A DNA stretch of 64,000 nucleotides from JAUYQR01 sp050632395 (GTDB lineage: Bacteria > Pseudomonadota > Alphaproteobacteria > Rhodobacterales > Rhodobacteraceae): the NCBI RefSeq assembly GCF_050632395.1, contig NZ_CP192600.1:1116001-1180000 (forward strand). The letters are read 5' to 3'. The notes below the pieces were generated by a model that saw only the letters and a list, made by a program, of their open reading frames with translations, ran no database searches and was not told the origin of the DNA. The position numbers were made by a program, and so were the translations under genes. Within the stretch, counting starts at the first letter, position 1. Every line of letters starts with the position of its first letter. Positions 33,359 to 42,518 of this stretch are shown piece by piece.

Positions 33359-34588
33359 GTGAAGCATCTGGTGGACAGCGCGGCGGACGCACGGCCATTG
33401 GCCGAGGCATCATCGCTGCGCGGGTCGAACCAGTCGGGGATGCGGGCGCATAACGAGCGGCTGGTCCTGAGCCTTGTGCGGCAGCAGGGGTCGTTGGCGA
33501 AATCCGACATTGCACGGATTTCCGGCCTCTCGGCACAGACGGTTTCGGTGATCATGCGCAGTCTGGAGCAGGACGGGCTGCTGCTGCGGGGCGAGCCGGT
33601 GCGGGGCCGGATCGGCCAGCCGTCGGTGCCGATGTCGCTGGCGCCGGACGGGGCGTATTTCCTGGGGCTGAAGATCGGGCGGCGGTCGGCGGATCTGGCG
33701 CTGGTGGATTTTCTGGGCCGGGTGCGGGGGGCGCGGCGCAAGGTCTACCGCTATCCGACGCCGGGTGCGGTGGTGGCATTTGTGGCCGAGGCGCTGCCCG
33801 CGCTGATCGCCAGCCTGCCGGAAGGCCAGCGCGACCGTGTCGGGGGCCTTGGTGTGGCGATGCCGTTCCAGTTGTGGAACTGGGTGGATTACATCGGCGC
33901 GCCGCAAGCCGAGATGGATGCCTGGCGCGACCGGGACGTGCAGGCGGAACTGGCGGCGCTGGCGGGGATGCCGGTCTATCTGCAGAACGATGCGACGGCG
34001 GCCTGCGGGGCGGAGCTGGTGTTTGGCACCGGCGAGCGGCCCAAGGATTTTCTGTATTTCTACTTTGGCTACTTCATCGGTGGCGGGCTGGTGCTGAACG
34101 GGCAGCTTTATACCGGGCGGCACGGCAACGCGGCAGGTGTCGGTCCGATGCCGGTGCCGGGGCCGGACGGACGGATGCGGCGGCTGTTGACCGTGGCCTC
34201 GATGTCGGTGTTGGCCGAGGCGATGGATCGGGCGGGCGAGCCGTCGGACCAGTTGTGGGAACGCCCCGACCGCTGGGAGATCAGCGACGAGATCCTGGAC
34301 ACCTGGATCGACGGCGCGGCCGAAGGGCTGGCCAGCGCCACGATGAGTGCGGCGGCGCTTTTGGAGATGGAGGCGGTGCTTATCGACGGCTGGATGCCAT
34401 TGGACATCAGGGCCGAGGTGGTGCAGCGGACGGAAGCCGCGCTGTACCGGCTGGACCTGTCGGGGATCGAGCCGCCGGTGATCCGGGAAGGCACCGTCGG
34501 GGCGGAAGCTCGGGCGCTGGGGGCGGCGGCGATACCGCTGTCGCAGCGCTATCTGATCGACCAGAACGCGGCGGCGCGCGAAAGCTGA
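33359..34588 (+). CDS. ROK-family transcriptional regulator of the frc genes
   Basis: A 409-aa NagC/XylR-type protein. The N-terminal winged helix (about 25-90) contains VRQQGSLAKSDIARISGLSAQTVSVIM. The ROK domain follows with LQNDATAACGAELVFG and GYFIGGGLVLNGQLYTG; the usual zinc-binding cysteines after HGNAAGVG are not obvious. Such proteins repress sugar operons and release DNA on binding sugar. The start is set at the GTG at 33359 after a GGGGGAA leader; a TTG 18 codons earlier would fall in the promoter region. It is divergent from frcB, implying control of that operon. Confidence 0.88.
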   Translation: MKHLVDSAADARPLAEASSLRGSNQSGMRAHNERLVLSLVRQQGSLAKSDIARISGLSAQTVSVIMRSLEQDGLLLRGEPVRGRIGQPSVPMSLAPDGAYFLGLKIGRRSADLALVDFLGRVRGARRKVYRYPTPGAVVAFVAEALPALIASLPEGQRDRVGGLGVAMPFQLWNWVDYIGAPQAEMDAWRDRDVQAELAALAGMPVYLQNDATAACGAELVFGTGERPKDFLYFYFGYFIGGGLVLNGQLYTGRHGNAAGVGPMPVPGPDGRMRRLLTVASMSVLAEAMDRAGEPSDQLWERPDRWEISDEILDTWIDGAAEGLASATMSAAALLEMEAVLIDGWMPLDIRAEVVQRTEAALYRLDLSGIEPPVIREGTVGAEARALGAAAIPLSQRYLIDQNAAARES

Positions 34589-34610
34589 CCTTGCCCTTGG
34601 GGCCGACCCT

Positions 34611-34664
34611 GGAGAGTTTCACACCCTCCTGACCGCCCGTTGGATATTTTCACAGAGAGGAAGA
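34611..34664 (+). repeat. Intergenic element, copy A (TTTCACACCC...GGATATTT)
   Basis: Imperfect stem GGAGAG/CCCTCC around the loop TTTCACA, then GACCGCCCGTTGGATATTTT and a purine-rich tail. It lies between the convergent ROK regulator and DMT transporter genes. It aligns with copies at 37521 and 50861. Confidence 0.65.
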
Positions 34665-34668
34665 TGGG

Positions 34669-35583
34669 TCAGGGGGTCATTGCCTTGCGCTGTTTTGCCC
34701 GTTCGAGGCCAAGCTGGCGTTCGCGCCAGATAATCAGGACGCCTGCGGTGACGATGAGCGCGGCACCGCCGAGCATCGTCCAACTGGGGATTTCGGCGAA
34801 GGCGAAGTAGCCGATCAATAGCGCGAAGATCATCGAGGCGTAGTCGAAGGGTGCGACCAGCGAAGCGTCGGCCTCGCGGTAGCTGGAGGTGAGGAGAATT
34901 TGGCCAAGGCCGCCGAGGAGGCCGGCGGTGACGAGGAGGCCGGATTCCGTGGGCGTGGGCCAGACCCAGCCGAAGGGCAGGGTGATGAGCGACAGGGCCG
35001 TGGCGGTGAGCGAGAAGTAGAAGACGATGGCGGCGGTCTTTTCGGTGTAGACGAGCTTGCGGACGAACACCTGAGCGAGGGCTGCGAACACCGCGCCGCC
35101 GAGGACCAGCATCGCGCCGAAGGCCTCGGTGGTGCCTGCCTTGTCGGGGCTGATCGAAAGGCGCGGGGCGAGGACGATAAGGACGCCGGTCATGCCGAGG
35201 GCAACGGCCGAGATGCGGAAGGCGCGCACGTCCTCGCCCAGAAACATCGCGGCGAAGACGACGGTCAGAAGCGGGGCCGCGTAGCCGATGGCGGTGACCT
35301 CGGGCAGGGGCAGGTAGGCAAGCCCGGCGAAGCCGAGGCCCATCGCCAGCGTGCCGACGACGCCGCGCCATAGGTGGCCCATTGGCGCGTTTGCCCTGAG
35401 GCCGGTGGCAAGTTCACCCCGCCAGACGAGCCAGGCGACGATCACCGGGATGGCGAAGGCAGAGCGGAAGAAGACCGCCTGCCCTGCGGGGACGTGCTGC
35501 GCCGTCGCCTTGATCAGCGAGGCCATCACGATGAAGACAAGGACGGAGGCGAGTTTCAGGGCGATGCCGCGCAGGGGACGCAT
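34669..35583 (-). CDS. DMT-family (EamA) transporter
   Basis: A 304-aa protein with ten predicted helices in two EamA repeats. Typical features are FFRSAFAIPVIVAWLVWRGE, ALAYLPLPEVTAIGYAAPL with the LLTVVFAAMFLGEDVR stretch, and PFDYASMIFALLIGYFAFAEIP in the second half. Members export metabolites or amino acids (S-adenosylmethionine, riboflavin or acylcarnitine in some relatives). The start MRPLRG is at 35583; upstream codons to 35670 belong to the divergent leader. The substrate is unknown. Confidence 0.9.
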   Translation of the reverse strand: MRPLRGIALKLASVLVFIVMASLIKATAQHVPAGQAVFFRSAFAIPVIVAWLVWRGELATGLRANAPMGHLWRGVVGTLAMGLGFAGLAYLPLPEVTAIGYAAPLLTVVFAAMFLGEDVRAFRISAVALGMTGVLIVLAPRLSISPDKAGTTEAFGAMLVLGGAVFAALAQVFVRKLVYTEKTAAIVFYFSLTATALSLITLPFGWVWPTPTESGLLVTAGLLGGLGQILLTSSYREADASLVAPFDYASMIFALLIGYFAFAEIPSWTMLGGAALIVTAGVLIIWRERQLGLERAKQRKAMTP

Positions 35584-35656
35584 GGGGGGCTTTCGGAGTG
35601 GTTTCAGGCTGGACGGGCGGTCACGCTTAAGCTTCCCTACCTGAAAGGAGAATGCC

Positions 35657-37357
35657 ATGCCCCATCGCACCCTAGCCGACAGAATTGATCAAGGACGGGG
35701 GCTGGTGCCCGCCGATCTGGTGCTGAAAGGGGGGCGGGTGTTCGACCTGATCACCGGTGATCTGGTGGAAACCGACGTGGCGATCTGCGGCGACACCATC
35801 GTGGGAGTGTTCGGCGAGTATTCGGGCGCGCGGGTGCTGGATGTGTCTGGCAAGGTGCTGGTGCCGGGGTTCATCGACACGCATCTGCATATCGAATCGT
35901 CGCTGGTCACGCCGCATGAGTTTGACCGTTGCGTGACGCCGCGCGGGGTGACGACGGCGATCTGCGACCCGCATGAGATTGCGAATGTATGCGGGGTGCC
36001 GGGCATCCGGTATTTTCTGGAAAGCGCCGTGCAGACCTTGATGGACATTCGGGTGAACCTGTCGTCCTGCGTGCCCTCGACCCATATGGAGACGACGGGC
36101 GCGCGGCTGGAGGTGGGCGATCTGGTGCCGCTGATGGATCATCCGGGCGTGATCGGGCTGGCGGAATTCATGAACTATCCCGGCGTTCTGATGAAGGACG
36201 CGGGATGTCTTGCGAAGCTGGAAGCGTTCCGGGGCCGGCATATCGACGGCCATGCCCCCTTGCTGCGCGGCAATGACCTGAACGGCTATATCAGCGCTGG
36301 TATCCGGACCGAGCATGAGGCGACGACGTACGACGAAGGGCTGGAGAAGCTGTGCAAGGGGATGCGGGTGTTGATCCGCGAGGGCTCGGTGTCGAAGGAC
36401 CTGCACGCGCTGGCCGGGCTGATCACCGAGCGGTTCTCGCCCTACATCTGTCTTTGCACGGATGACCGGAACCCGTTGGACATTGGCGAGCATGGGCATC
36501 TGGACCACATGATCCGCACGGCGATTGCCTTGGGGGCGCCGGCGTTGGCAGTGTATCGGGCGGCGAGCCTGTCGGCGGCGGAGGCGTTCGGGTTGAAGGA
36601 TCGCGGGCTGATTGCGCCGGGAAAGCGGGCGGATATCGCGGTGATAGACAGCCTTGCGGGGTGTCATGCGTCGCTGGTGCTGGCGCGGGGGGTGGTGGCG
36701 GATGCGGCCGCCTTTGCGGCGCGGGAGTGGACAGAGCCGGTGGCGCGGCGGTCGGTCAAGGCGCCGGTGGTGACGGCGGGCAGTTTCCGGACCGGGGGCA
36801 ACCGGGTGGAAACGCCGGTGATCGAGATCCTTCCGGGCAAGATCATCACCGAGCATCTTACCTTTGATATCGCGCCGGTGGATGGCGACAAGCGGCCGGA
36901 TGTGGCGCGAGATCTGGTGAAGATCGCGGTGGTGGAGCGGCACGGGGTGAACGGCAACATCGCGACGGGGTTCGTGAAGGGGTTCGGGTTGGAGCGGGGG
37001 GCGATCGCGTCGACCGTTTGCCATGACCACCACAACATCGCGGTGGTGGGGGTTGGGCATGACGACATGGCGCTGGCGGTGAGCCGTCTGGGCGAGATCG
37101 AGGGCGGGTTCGTGGTGGTCGAGGGGGGGCGGGTGCTGGCGGAACTGGCGCTGCCGGTGGCGGGGCTGATGAGTTTGCTGAGCTTTGAGGAGGTGCGGGA
37201 GAAGCTGGTGGCGCTCCGGGCGGCGGCGAAGGGGCTGGGGGTCGTGCTGGAGGAGCCGTTCCTGCAGCTGGCGTTTTTGTGCCTGCCGGTCATTCCGCAT
37301 CTGAAAATCACGGATATGGGGATGGTGGATGTGGACCGGTTCGAGGTGATGCCGTGA
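35657..37357 (+). CDS. ade: Adenine deaminase
   Basis: A 566-aa amidohydrolase that converts adenine to hypoxanthine in purine salvage. It shows VLVPGFIDTHLHIESSLVTP with the metal-binding HxH, DPHEIANVCG, the DGHAP motif, LCTDDRNPLDI, and in the C-terminal domain STVCHDHHNIAVVG. The length is normal for bacterial Ade. The ATG at 35657 has AAGGAG 6 bases upstream. It is divergent from the DMT transporter. Confidence 0.95.
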   Translation: MPHRTLADRIDQGRGLVPADLVLKGGRVFDLITGDLVETDVAICGDTIVGVFGEYSGARVLDVSGKVLVPGFIDTHLHIESSLVTPHEFDRCVTPRGVTTAICDPHEIANVCGVPGIRYFLESAVQTLMDIRVNLSSCVPSTHMETTGARLEVGDLVPLMDHPGVIGLAEFMNYPGVLMKDAGCLAKLEAFRGRHIDGHAPLLRGNDLNGYISAGIRTEHEATTYDEGLEKLCKGMRVLIREGSVSKDLHALAGLITERFSPYICLCTDDRNPLDIGEHGHLDHMIRTAIALGAPALAVYRAASLSAAEAFGLKDRGLIAPGKRADIAVIDSLAGCHASLVLARGVVADAAAFAAREWTEPVARRSVKAPVVTAGSFRTGGNRVETPVIEILPGKIITEHLTFDIAPVDGDKRPDVARDLVKIAVVERHGVNGNIATGFVKGFGLERGAIASTVCHDHHNIAVVGVGHDDMALAVSRLGEIEGGFVVVEGGRVLAELALPVAGLMSLLSFEEVREKLVALRAAAKGLGVVLEEPFLQLAFLCLPVIPHLKITDMGMVDVDRFEVMP

Positions 37358-37363
37358 GGGCGT

Positions 37364-37378
37364 GTCCCACGGTGGGAC
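37364..37378 (+). terminator. Stem-loop after ade
   Basis: GTCCCAC-G-GTGGGAC, a perfect 7-bp inverted repeat, 7 bases past the ade stop. A second G/C hairpin (TTCCCCACAAGGGGGGA) lies near 37460. Neither has a clear T-tract. The same TCCCACGG core recurs after ychF. Confidence 0.35.
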
Positions 37379-37520
37379 GGTTTGGGGGAGTGAGGGAAAT
37401 CAAGGGGTTGGGTAGGGGCGTTAACCGGGCGTTAGGTTTCTGGGAGGCCCCCCCCAGTCCTTCCCCACAAGGGGGGAGGGAGGCGCTTTGAGTTTGGCGG
37501 TGGGCTTGGGGCTGGCCGCC

Positions 37521-37572
37521 GGAGGGTTTCACACCCTCCGGACCTCCCGTGGGATATTTGGGAAAGGGGAAG
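37521..37572 (+). repeat. Intergenic element, copy B
   Basis: Perfect stem GGAGGG/CCCTCC around the loop TTTCACA, then GGACCTCCCGTGGGATATTT and a purine-rich GGGAAAGGGGAAG tail. The tail ends 6 bases before the ATG of the ClpP-like gene and seems to supply its ribosome-binding site. Confidence 0.7.
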
Positions 37573-37578
37573 AGTTGA

Positions 37579-38589
37579 ATGGAATTTTACTATGCCGAAC
37601 CGCAAACCGATTTAGAGCGCCTCATCGGAGGCCACTTTCACATCAATGCAGTTGGCAAGATCCAGCCCGAAGACGACAAGAAACTAAGTATCCTTCTCGA
37701 TAAGCTTTCACCTCCGCCGCGAACCACGGTCTACATTAATTCATCAGGTGGTGATGTGGATGCCGCGATGGGGATCGGTCGGATTTTTCGTTCAAGCTGG
37801 TTCTCTACCTCAGTCGGAACTATGACCTTTGATTATGAGAGGGATGGTTGCTGGGTTACCAATCGGGTGCATAACAGCGGGATCTGCTACAGCGCTGCAG
37901 CTCTTGCTTATTTAGGTGGAAGACTGAGGTTTTTGCCTGAGCAGTTTGAATTCGGGGTCCATCAGTTCTCATTCAAGGATCCTGATTTGGAGAAAATCGG
38001 AGCCGCGCAAATAATTTCTGCGCGAATATCAACGTATCTTGACGAAATGGGCATCAGGCCTGAATTCGCTGAAACCGCGGCAGCCATCCCAGGCTCCGAA
38101 ATTCTGCTTCTGGATCGTCCACAACTGACCAAGCTTGGCTTGATAACAGGAGGGCAAACGGGAGTAAGTTGGAGTGTTGAGGCAAGAAACAAACTTCTCT
38201 ATGTAAAGGGAGAGCGCGACTCGCTTCACGGCCATCAGAAGGTAATGCTCTGCTACGCAAAGGGCGCTGGATTTCAGTTTTGGTCTGTAATTGAATCTCA
38301 AGGGCGCGAAGCCGAACTTACGGCTTTCGGACTGGTTGAGATCGTCTTGAACGGAGAAAGCGAACGAATTGATATTTCGGGCAGGTGCAATCGTGGTGTT
38401 TTTGGGAACTATGTAAATGTGTTCTCGGATTTGACGGAACCAGAAGCTCGTAAGCTGGCTTACTCAGAGAGCTTTGGAGTCCAAATACGCTTTTCGCGTG
38501 AGGCTCCGCTTTTCCTTGGTGTTTCGGCCATGGACACCAGCGATGGGAATGACAAGCTAGTTAGCTTCGTTGAGAACCTTTCGAGCTGA
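37579..38589 (+). CDS. ClpP/crotonase-fold serine-protease-like protein with unknown C-terminal domain
   Basis: A 336-aa protein without a signal peptide. Residues about 10-190 fit a ClpP-like fold: VYINSSGGDVDAAMGIGRIF (oxyanion region, GGDV at 57-60), SGICYSAAALAYLGG with candidate catalytic Ser105, FEFGVHQF with His128, and LLLDRPQLTKLGLI with Asp179. The Ser-His-Asp spacing (23 and 51) is close to that of ClpP (25 and 49). Residues 195-336 are a beta-rich domain I do not recognise. Base composition is clearly lower in G+C than all neighbours, with codons such as tta and ata, which suggests transfer. No obvious partner; it sits alone between ade and the DhaK operon end. Confidence 0.75.
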   Translation: MEFYYAEPQTDLERLIGGHFHINAVGKIQPEDDKKLSILLDKLSPPPRTTVYINSSGGDVDAAMGIGRIFRSSWFSTSVGTMTFDYERDGCWVTNRVHNSGICYSAAALAYLGGRLRFLPEQFEFGVHQFSFKDPDLEKIGAAQIISARISTYLDEMGIRPEFAETAAAIPGSEILLLDRPQLTKLGLITGGQTGVSWSVEARNKLLYVKGERDSLHGHQKVMLCYAKGAGFQFWSVIESQGREAELTAFGLVEIVLNGESERIDISGRCNRGVFGNYVNVFSDLTEPEARKLAYSESFGVQIRFSREAPLFLGVSAMDTSDGNDKLVSFVENLSS

Positions 38590-38601
38590 GACCTAAATAG
38601 T

Positions 38602-40224
38602 TTAACCTTTAGCCAAATCCTCCAGCAGCCGCGCCACCCCTTCTGCCCCCGGATCGTTATGCCCCTTGAGTTTGTCGGCGGCGAGGTAGCTGGCGCGGCC
38701 GGCTTTGGCGCGGGTCATCTGGGCGGTGGCGTTGGCGCCTTCGCGGGCGGCTTTGGCGGCGGCGGCCACTCCCTGTGGGAGGGCGGCTAGGGCGGGGGCG
38801 AGGGCGTCGATCATGGTGCGGTGGCCGGGGGCGGCACCTCCCACCTGCATGACGCGGTCTAGGCCAGCGGTGAGGGCGCCGATCCAGGATTTGCCGGAGG
38901 CTGACGCATCGCCGGCGGCGGCGAAAAAGATGGCGAGGAGGACGCCGGAGGAGCCGCCCATCGTCTGGCTAAGCTCGACGCCGATGGCGCGGTAAAGCTG
39001 GGTCGGGTCGGCCAAGGGCAGGCGGTCGAGGGCGGCGTGGAGGGCGCGGGCGGCCCCGGCGAGGGTGGAGCCGGTGTCGCCGTCGCCGGACTTGGCGTCG
39101 AGGAGGTTCAGGTCCGCCTCGATCGCGATCAGCGCCTTGCAGCAGCGGTCGATTAGCGCGCGGCGGGCGGGGTGGGCGGAAGGGACGGGTTGCAGGGGGG
39201 CGAGGCCGTCGGGCAGGGGTTTCACAGTGACATCGCCCAAGGGGGCGAGGCCGGGCCAGGCGTGCGGGGCGGCGGGGGCTTTGAGCGCTGTCAGGCGGGC
39301 GTCGTCGACCGGCAGGAGCGAGACGGAAAAGCCGTGCATGTCGAGCGATGTCATCATCGACGCGGGGCCGATGATCCATCTGGTGCGGGCGCCGAGGGGG
39401 GAGCGGGCAAGCTCCTCGGTCAGGATGCTCATTTCGAGGGGCGTGGTGCCGCCGAGGTTGTTGAGGAGGGCTGCGTGGTCGCCTGCGCCCATGTGGGGGA
39501 GAAGTTTTTCGGCGACCATCTGCATGGCGGAGCGGGCACCGGTGAAATCAACCTGTTCGATGCCAGCCTCGCCGTGGATGCCGAGGCCGAGTTCGGCCTT
39601 GCCGGTGGCGATGCGGTCTTCCTTGGGCGAGCCGGGGACGGTGCAGGTGTCGAGCGACATGCCGATGGAGACCGCGCCCTTGATGGTGGCGGTGGCGGCG
39701 GTGGTGATGGTGTCGAGGTCGGCGCCCGCGTCGGCCATTGCGCCGGCGATCTTGTGGACGAAGAGGGTGCCGGCTACGCCGCGGGCCTGCGGCAGGTCGG
39801 GCAGGGCGATGTCGTCGTCGACGATTACCATCGAGACCTTGAGGCCGAAAGCGCGGGCGCGTTCTGCGGCGAGGCCGAAGTTCAGGCGGTCGCCGGTGTA
39901 GTTCTTCACGATCAGAAGGCAGCCGGGTTTGCCGGTGACGGCGAGGATGCCGGCGAGGACGGCGTCGACGGATGGCGAGGCGAAGACGTCGCCGCAGACG
40001 GCGGCGGTGAGCATCCCTTGGCCTACGAAACCGGCGTGCGAGGGTTCGTGCCCAGAGCCGCCGCCGGAGACGAGGGCGACCTTCGAGCGATCCCAATCGG
40101 TGCGGGTGACGACCTTGATGTGGGGGTAGCCGTCGAGGCGCGCGAGTTTTCCGCCCGAGGTGCGCAGAAGGCCGTCGATCGCCTCGGTGACCAGAGAGTC
40201 CTTGGAATTCATGAACTGTTTCAT
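38602..40224 (-). CDS. dhaK: Dihydroxyacetone-type kinase (DhaK-DhaL fusion, ATP-dependent)
   Basis: A 540-aa single-chain kinase. DhaK domain (about 5-330): SGGGSGHEPSHAGFVG, and GLGIHGEAGIEQ with the His that binds the carbonyl substrate covalently. DhaL domain (about 345-540): DAKSGDGDTGSTLA with the Mg-ATP aspartates, MGGSSGVLLAIFFAA. Members phosphorylate dihydroxyacetone, but relatives act on erythrulose, so the true substrate is open. The start is the ATG at 40224, with GAGGA about 8 bases upstream; an ATG two codons earlier is too close to that site. It is last in the ABC transporter operon, implying that the imported compound or its oxidised product is the substrate. Confidence 0.88.
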   Translation of the reverse strand: MKQFMNSKDSLVTEAIDGLLRTSGGKLARLDGYPHIKVVTRTDWDRSKVALVSGGGSGHEPSHAGFVGQGMLTAAVCGDVFASPSVDAVLAGILAVTGKPGCLLIVKNYTGDRLNFGLAAERARAFGLKVSMVIVDDDIALPDLPQARGVAGTLFVHKIAGAMADAGADLDTITTAATATIKGAVSIGMSLDTCTVPGSPKEDRIATGKAELGLGIHGEAGIEQVDFTGARSAMQMVAEKLLPHMGAGDHAALLNNLGGTTPLEMSILTEELARSPLGARTRWIIGPASMMTSLDMHGFSVSLLPVDDARLTALKAPAAPHAWPGLAPLGDVTVKPLPDGLAPLQPVPSAHPARRALIDRCCKALIAIEADLNLLDAKSGDGDTGSTLAGAARALHAALDRLPLADPTQLYRAIGVELSQTMGGSSGVLLAIFFAAAGDASASGKSWIGALTAGLDRVMQVGGAAPGHRTMIDALAPALAALPQGVAAAAKAAREGANATAQMTRAKAGRASYLAADKLKGHNDPGAEGVARLLEDLAKG

Positions 40225-40235
40225 GGGCATGGTCC

Positions 40236-41228
40236 TCAGATGCGGTTGCCGCTGGCGTCGAACCAGAGCGGGTTGCGGGGCTGGATGGGCAGCGTGTCGC
40301 CGGGGCGAAGCGGGGTGTGGGCGTCGGAGAGGGTGATGAGGTCGTGGGGGCCGAGGGTCAGGTGGAGGCGGGTCTGGTCGCCCAAGTGCTCGACGCGGCG
40401 GACGGTGGCGGGCTGGCCTTCGCCTTGGGCGATGTGTTCAGGGCGGAGGCCGATCTGGGTGGCTTTGGCGGGCGCGCCGGGGAAGGTCGTGGCGGGCAAA
40501 AGGTTGATGCGGGGCTGGCCAAGGCGCGAGGCGACGTAGGTCGAGACCGGGTTTTCGTAGATCTCGCGCGGGGGGCCGTATTGCACGAGGCGGCCGTGGT
40601 CGAGAACGCCGACATGGGTGGCCATCGTCATCGCCTCGATCTGGTCGTGGGTAACGTAGAGGAAGGTGGCGCCCAGTTCGGCGTGGATGCGTTTCAGCTC
40701 GATCCGGAGGTCGGCGCGGAGTTTGGCGTCGAGCGAGGAGAGGGGTTCGTCCATCAGGTAGATGCGGGGACGGCGGACGAGGGCGCGGCCGATCGAGACG
40801 CGCTGCATCTCGCCGCCCGACAGGTTGGTCGCCTTGTTGTCGAGCTTGTGGGCGATGCGGAGGACCTCGGCCACCTTCTGCACTTCGGTGGCGATCTGGG
40901 CTTCGGGCATCGCGATGATCGGCGAGCGGAGCGGGAAGGCGAGGTTGTCGCGCACGGTGAGGTGGGGGTAGAGCGAGTATTGCTGGAACACCATCGCCAC
41001 GTCGCGCTGGGCCGGGGTGTCTTTCAGGACCGATGCGCCGCCGATCTGGATGTCGCCGGTGTCGGGGCGGTCGAGGCCGGCGATCAGGCGCAGCGTGGTG
41101 GTCTTGCCTGCACCAGTCGGGCCGAGGAGGACGACGAAGGCGCCGTCGGGAATGTCCATCGACACGTCACGGAGCGCGTCGGTTGCGCCGAAAGATTTCG
41201 ACAGGTGCGAGAGGGTGACGTCAGCCAT
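40236..41228 (-). CDS. Carbohydrate ABC transporter ATPase (UgpC/MalK type), second copy
   Basis: A 330-aa MalK-type ATPase. Walker A GPTGAGKTTT, Q-loop VFQQYSLYPHL, signature LSGGEMQRVSIGRALVR, Walker B IYLMDEPLSSLD and the switch His in VTHDQIEAM. The C-terminal part (about 240-330) is a TOBE/OB domain. It overlaps the start of the preceding ATPase gene's end by 8 bases. Two different ATPases in one operon point to a heterodimeric motor. Confidence 0.92.
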   Translation of the reverse strand: MADVTLSHLSKSFGATDALRDVSMDIPDGAFVVLLGPTGAGKTTTLRLIAGLDRPDTGDIQIGGASVLKDTPAQRDVAMVFQQYSLYPHLTVRDNLAFPLRSPIIAMPEAQIATEVQKVAEVLRIAHKLDNKATNLSGGEMQRVSIGRALVRRPRIYLMDEPLSSLDAKLRADLRIELKRIHAELGATFLYVTHDQIEAMTMATHVGVLDHGRLVQYGPPREIYENPVSTYVASRLGQPRINLLPATTFPGAPAKATQIGLRPEHIAQGEGQPATVRRVEHLGDQTRLHLTLGPHDLITLSDAHTPLRPGDTLPIQPRNPLWFDASGNRI

Positions 41229-42315
41229 GATGGACCCCGGCGTTGGCGGCGGTGCGTAAGGCGCGGCCGGTGGTGGCATCGAAGAGCGACAGGGTGCGGG
41301 GGTTGAGGGTGAGGCCGACGGTGTCGCCAGTGCGGGCGGGATCGCCTGAGGCGGTGCGGGCCTTGATCTGGCCGTGCGGGGTTTCGAGCGTGACGATCTG
41401 AGTGGTGCCGAGGTATTCGGTGGCGATCACGCGGCCACGGTACGGGCTGGCGTCGGTCAGCGCGACATGCTCGGGGCGGACGCCGAGGACGAGGCTGCCG
41501 GTTGCCTGTTCCTGCAACTCGGGCAGGGTCATCGCGGTGTCGCCAAGGGTCACGCTGGTCGCCCCTGCGGCGGCGTGGCCTTCGAAGGCAAGGAAGTTCA
41601 TCGACGGGCTGCCGATGAAATCGGCGACGAAGAGGGTGGCGGGGTGGTCGTAGATATCCTGCGGGGTGCCGAACTGTTCGACGACACCGTGGTTCATCAC
41701 CACGATCTTGTCGCCCATCTGCATCGCCTCCAACTGGTCATGGGTGACGTATACGGTGGTCGCCTTCATCCGGTCATGGAGCGCGCGCAATTCCTCGGAC
41801 ATGTGCTCGCGGAACTCGGCATCCAGCGCGCCCAAGGGCTCGTCCATCATGAAGGCCTTGGGTCGGCGCACGATGGCGCGGCCAAGGGCGACGCGCTGGC
41901 GGTCACCGCCCGACAGGCCACCGACGGGCTTGTCGAGGATATCCTCGATGCCGAGGATGCGCGCGACCTCGGCCACCCGTGCCTGCACCTCGGCGCGGCG
42001 CATGCCCTGACTGACGAGGGGGTAGGAGATGTTCTTGCGCACGTTCAGATGCGGGTAGAGCGCGAACATCTGGAACACCATCGCGATGTCGCGCTGGCTG
42101 GCGGGGCGCTGGCTGACATCCTCGCCGTCGATCAGGATCTGGCCGGAGGTCGGCAGTTCGAGGCCCGCGATCATGCGCAGGGTGGTCGTCTTGCCGCAGC
42201 CCGACGGGCCGAGGAGCATGAAAAACTCGCCATCCTTGATTGTAAAACTGGAGCCCTGCACCGCAGTGAAGGCGCCGAATTCCTTGCGCAGGTTTCGAAT
42301 GACGATCTCGGCCAT
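41221..42315 (-). CDS. Carbohydrate ABC transporter ATPase (UgpC/MalK type), first copy
   Basis: A 364-aa MalK-type ATPase. Walker A GPSGCGKTTT, VFQMFALYPHL, signature LSGGDRQRVALGRAIVR, Walker B AFMMDEPLGALD and VTHDQLEAM are intact, with a C-terminal TOBE region. The start MAEIVIRNL at 42315 is 2 bases after the stop of the 62-aa membrane protein; longer frames are not supported. It belongs to the SBP-permease-permease-ATPase-ATPase-kinase operon. Confidence 0.93.
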   Translation of the reverse strand: MAEIVIRNLRKEFGAFTAVQGSSFTIKDGEFFMLLGPSGCGKTTTLRMIAGLELPTSGQILIDGEDVSQRPASQRDIAMVFQMFALYPHLNVRKNISYPLVSQGMRRAEVQARVAEVARILGIEDILDKPVGGLSGGDRQRVALGRAIVRRPKAFMMDEPLGALDAEFREHMSEELRALHDRMKATTVYVTHDQLEAMQMGDKIVVMNHGVVEQFGTPQDIYDHPATLFVADFIGSPSMNFLAFEGHAAAGATSVTLGDTAMTLPELQEQATGSLVLGVRPEHVALTDASPYRGRVIATEYLGTTQIVTLETPHGQIKARTASGDPARTGDTVGLTLNPRTLSLFDATTGRALRTAANAGVHHG

Positions 42316-42317
42316 GA

Positions 42318-42506
42318 CTATTCCGGGAAGTGGCTGGTGACGATGAACATCACGGTGCCGATCAGGGTGACGACGAAGCTCCAGGTGAAGGCCCAAAGCG
42401 CGAAGGGTTGCATCAGCATCACGACGCCCAGGCCGATCAGCACGGTGGCGAGGTTTTCCCATGGGCCACGGCGGAGGCGGAGAAGGCCGGTCAGGAATGC
42501 GCGCAT
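42318..42506 (-). CDS. 62-aa membrane protein within the ABC operon
   Basis: Starts MRAFLTGLLRLRRGPWEN and continues with two hydrophobic helices (about 19-38 and 40-58), ending SHFPE. It sits between the second permease and the first ATPase, in the same direction, and stops 2 bases before the ATPase start. I do not recognise it as the DUF2160 protein found with glycerol ABC systems, although it occupies the same type of position. It is probably a small accessory subunit of the transporter. Confidence 0.7.
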   Translation of the reverse strand: MRAFLTGLLRLRRGPWENLATVLIGLGVVMLMQPFALWAFTWSFVVTLIGTVMFIVTSHFPE

Positions 42507-42518
42507 GGCAAAGCTCCT

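Noticed and set aside
35672..37300. 542-aa minus-strand ORF opposite adenine deaminase
   Set aside because: Arg/His/Pro/Gln-rich shadow; the plus strand encodes a complete Ade.
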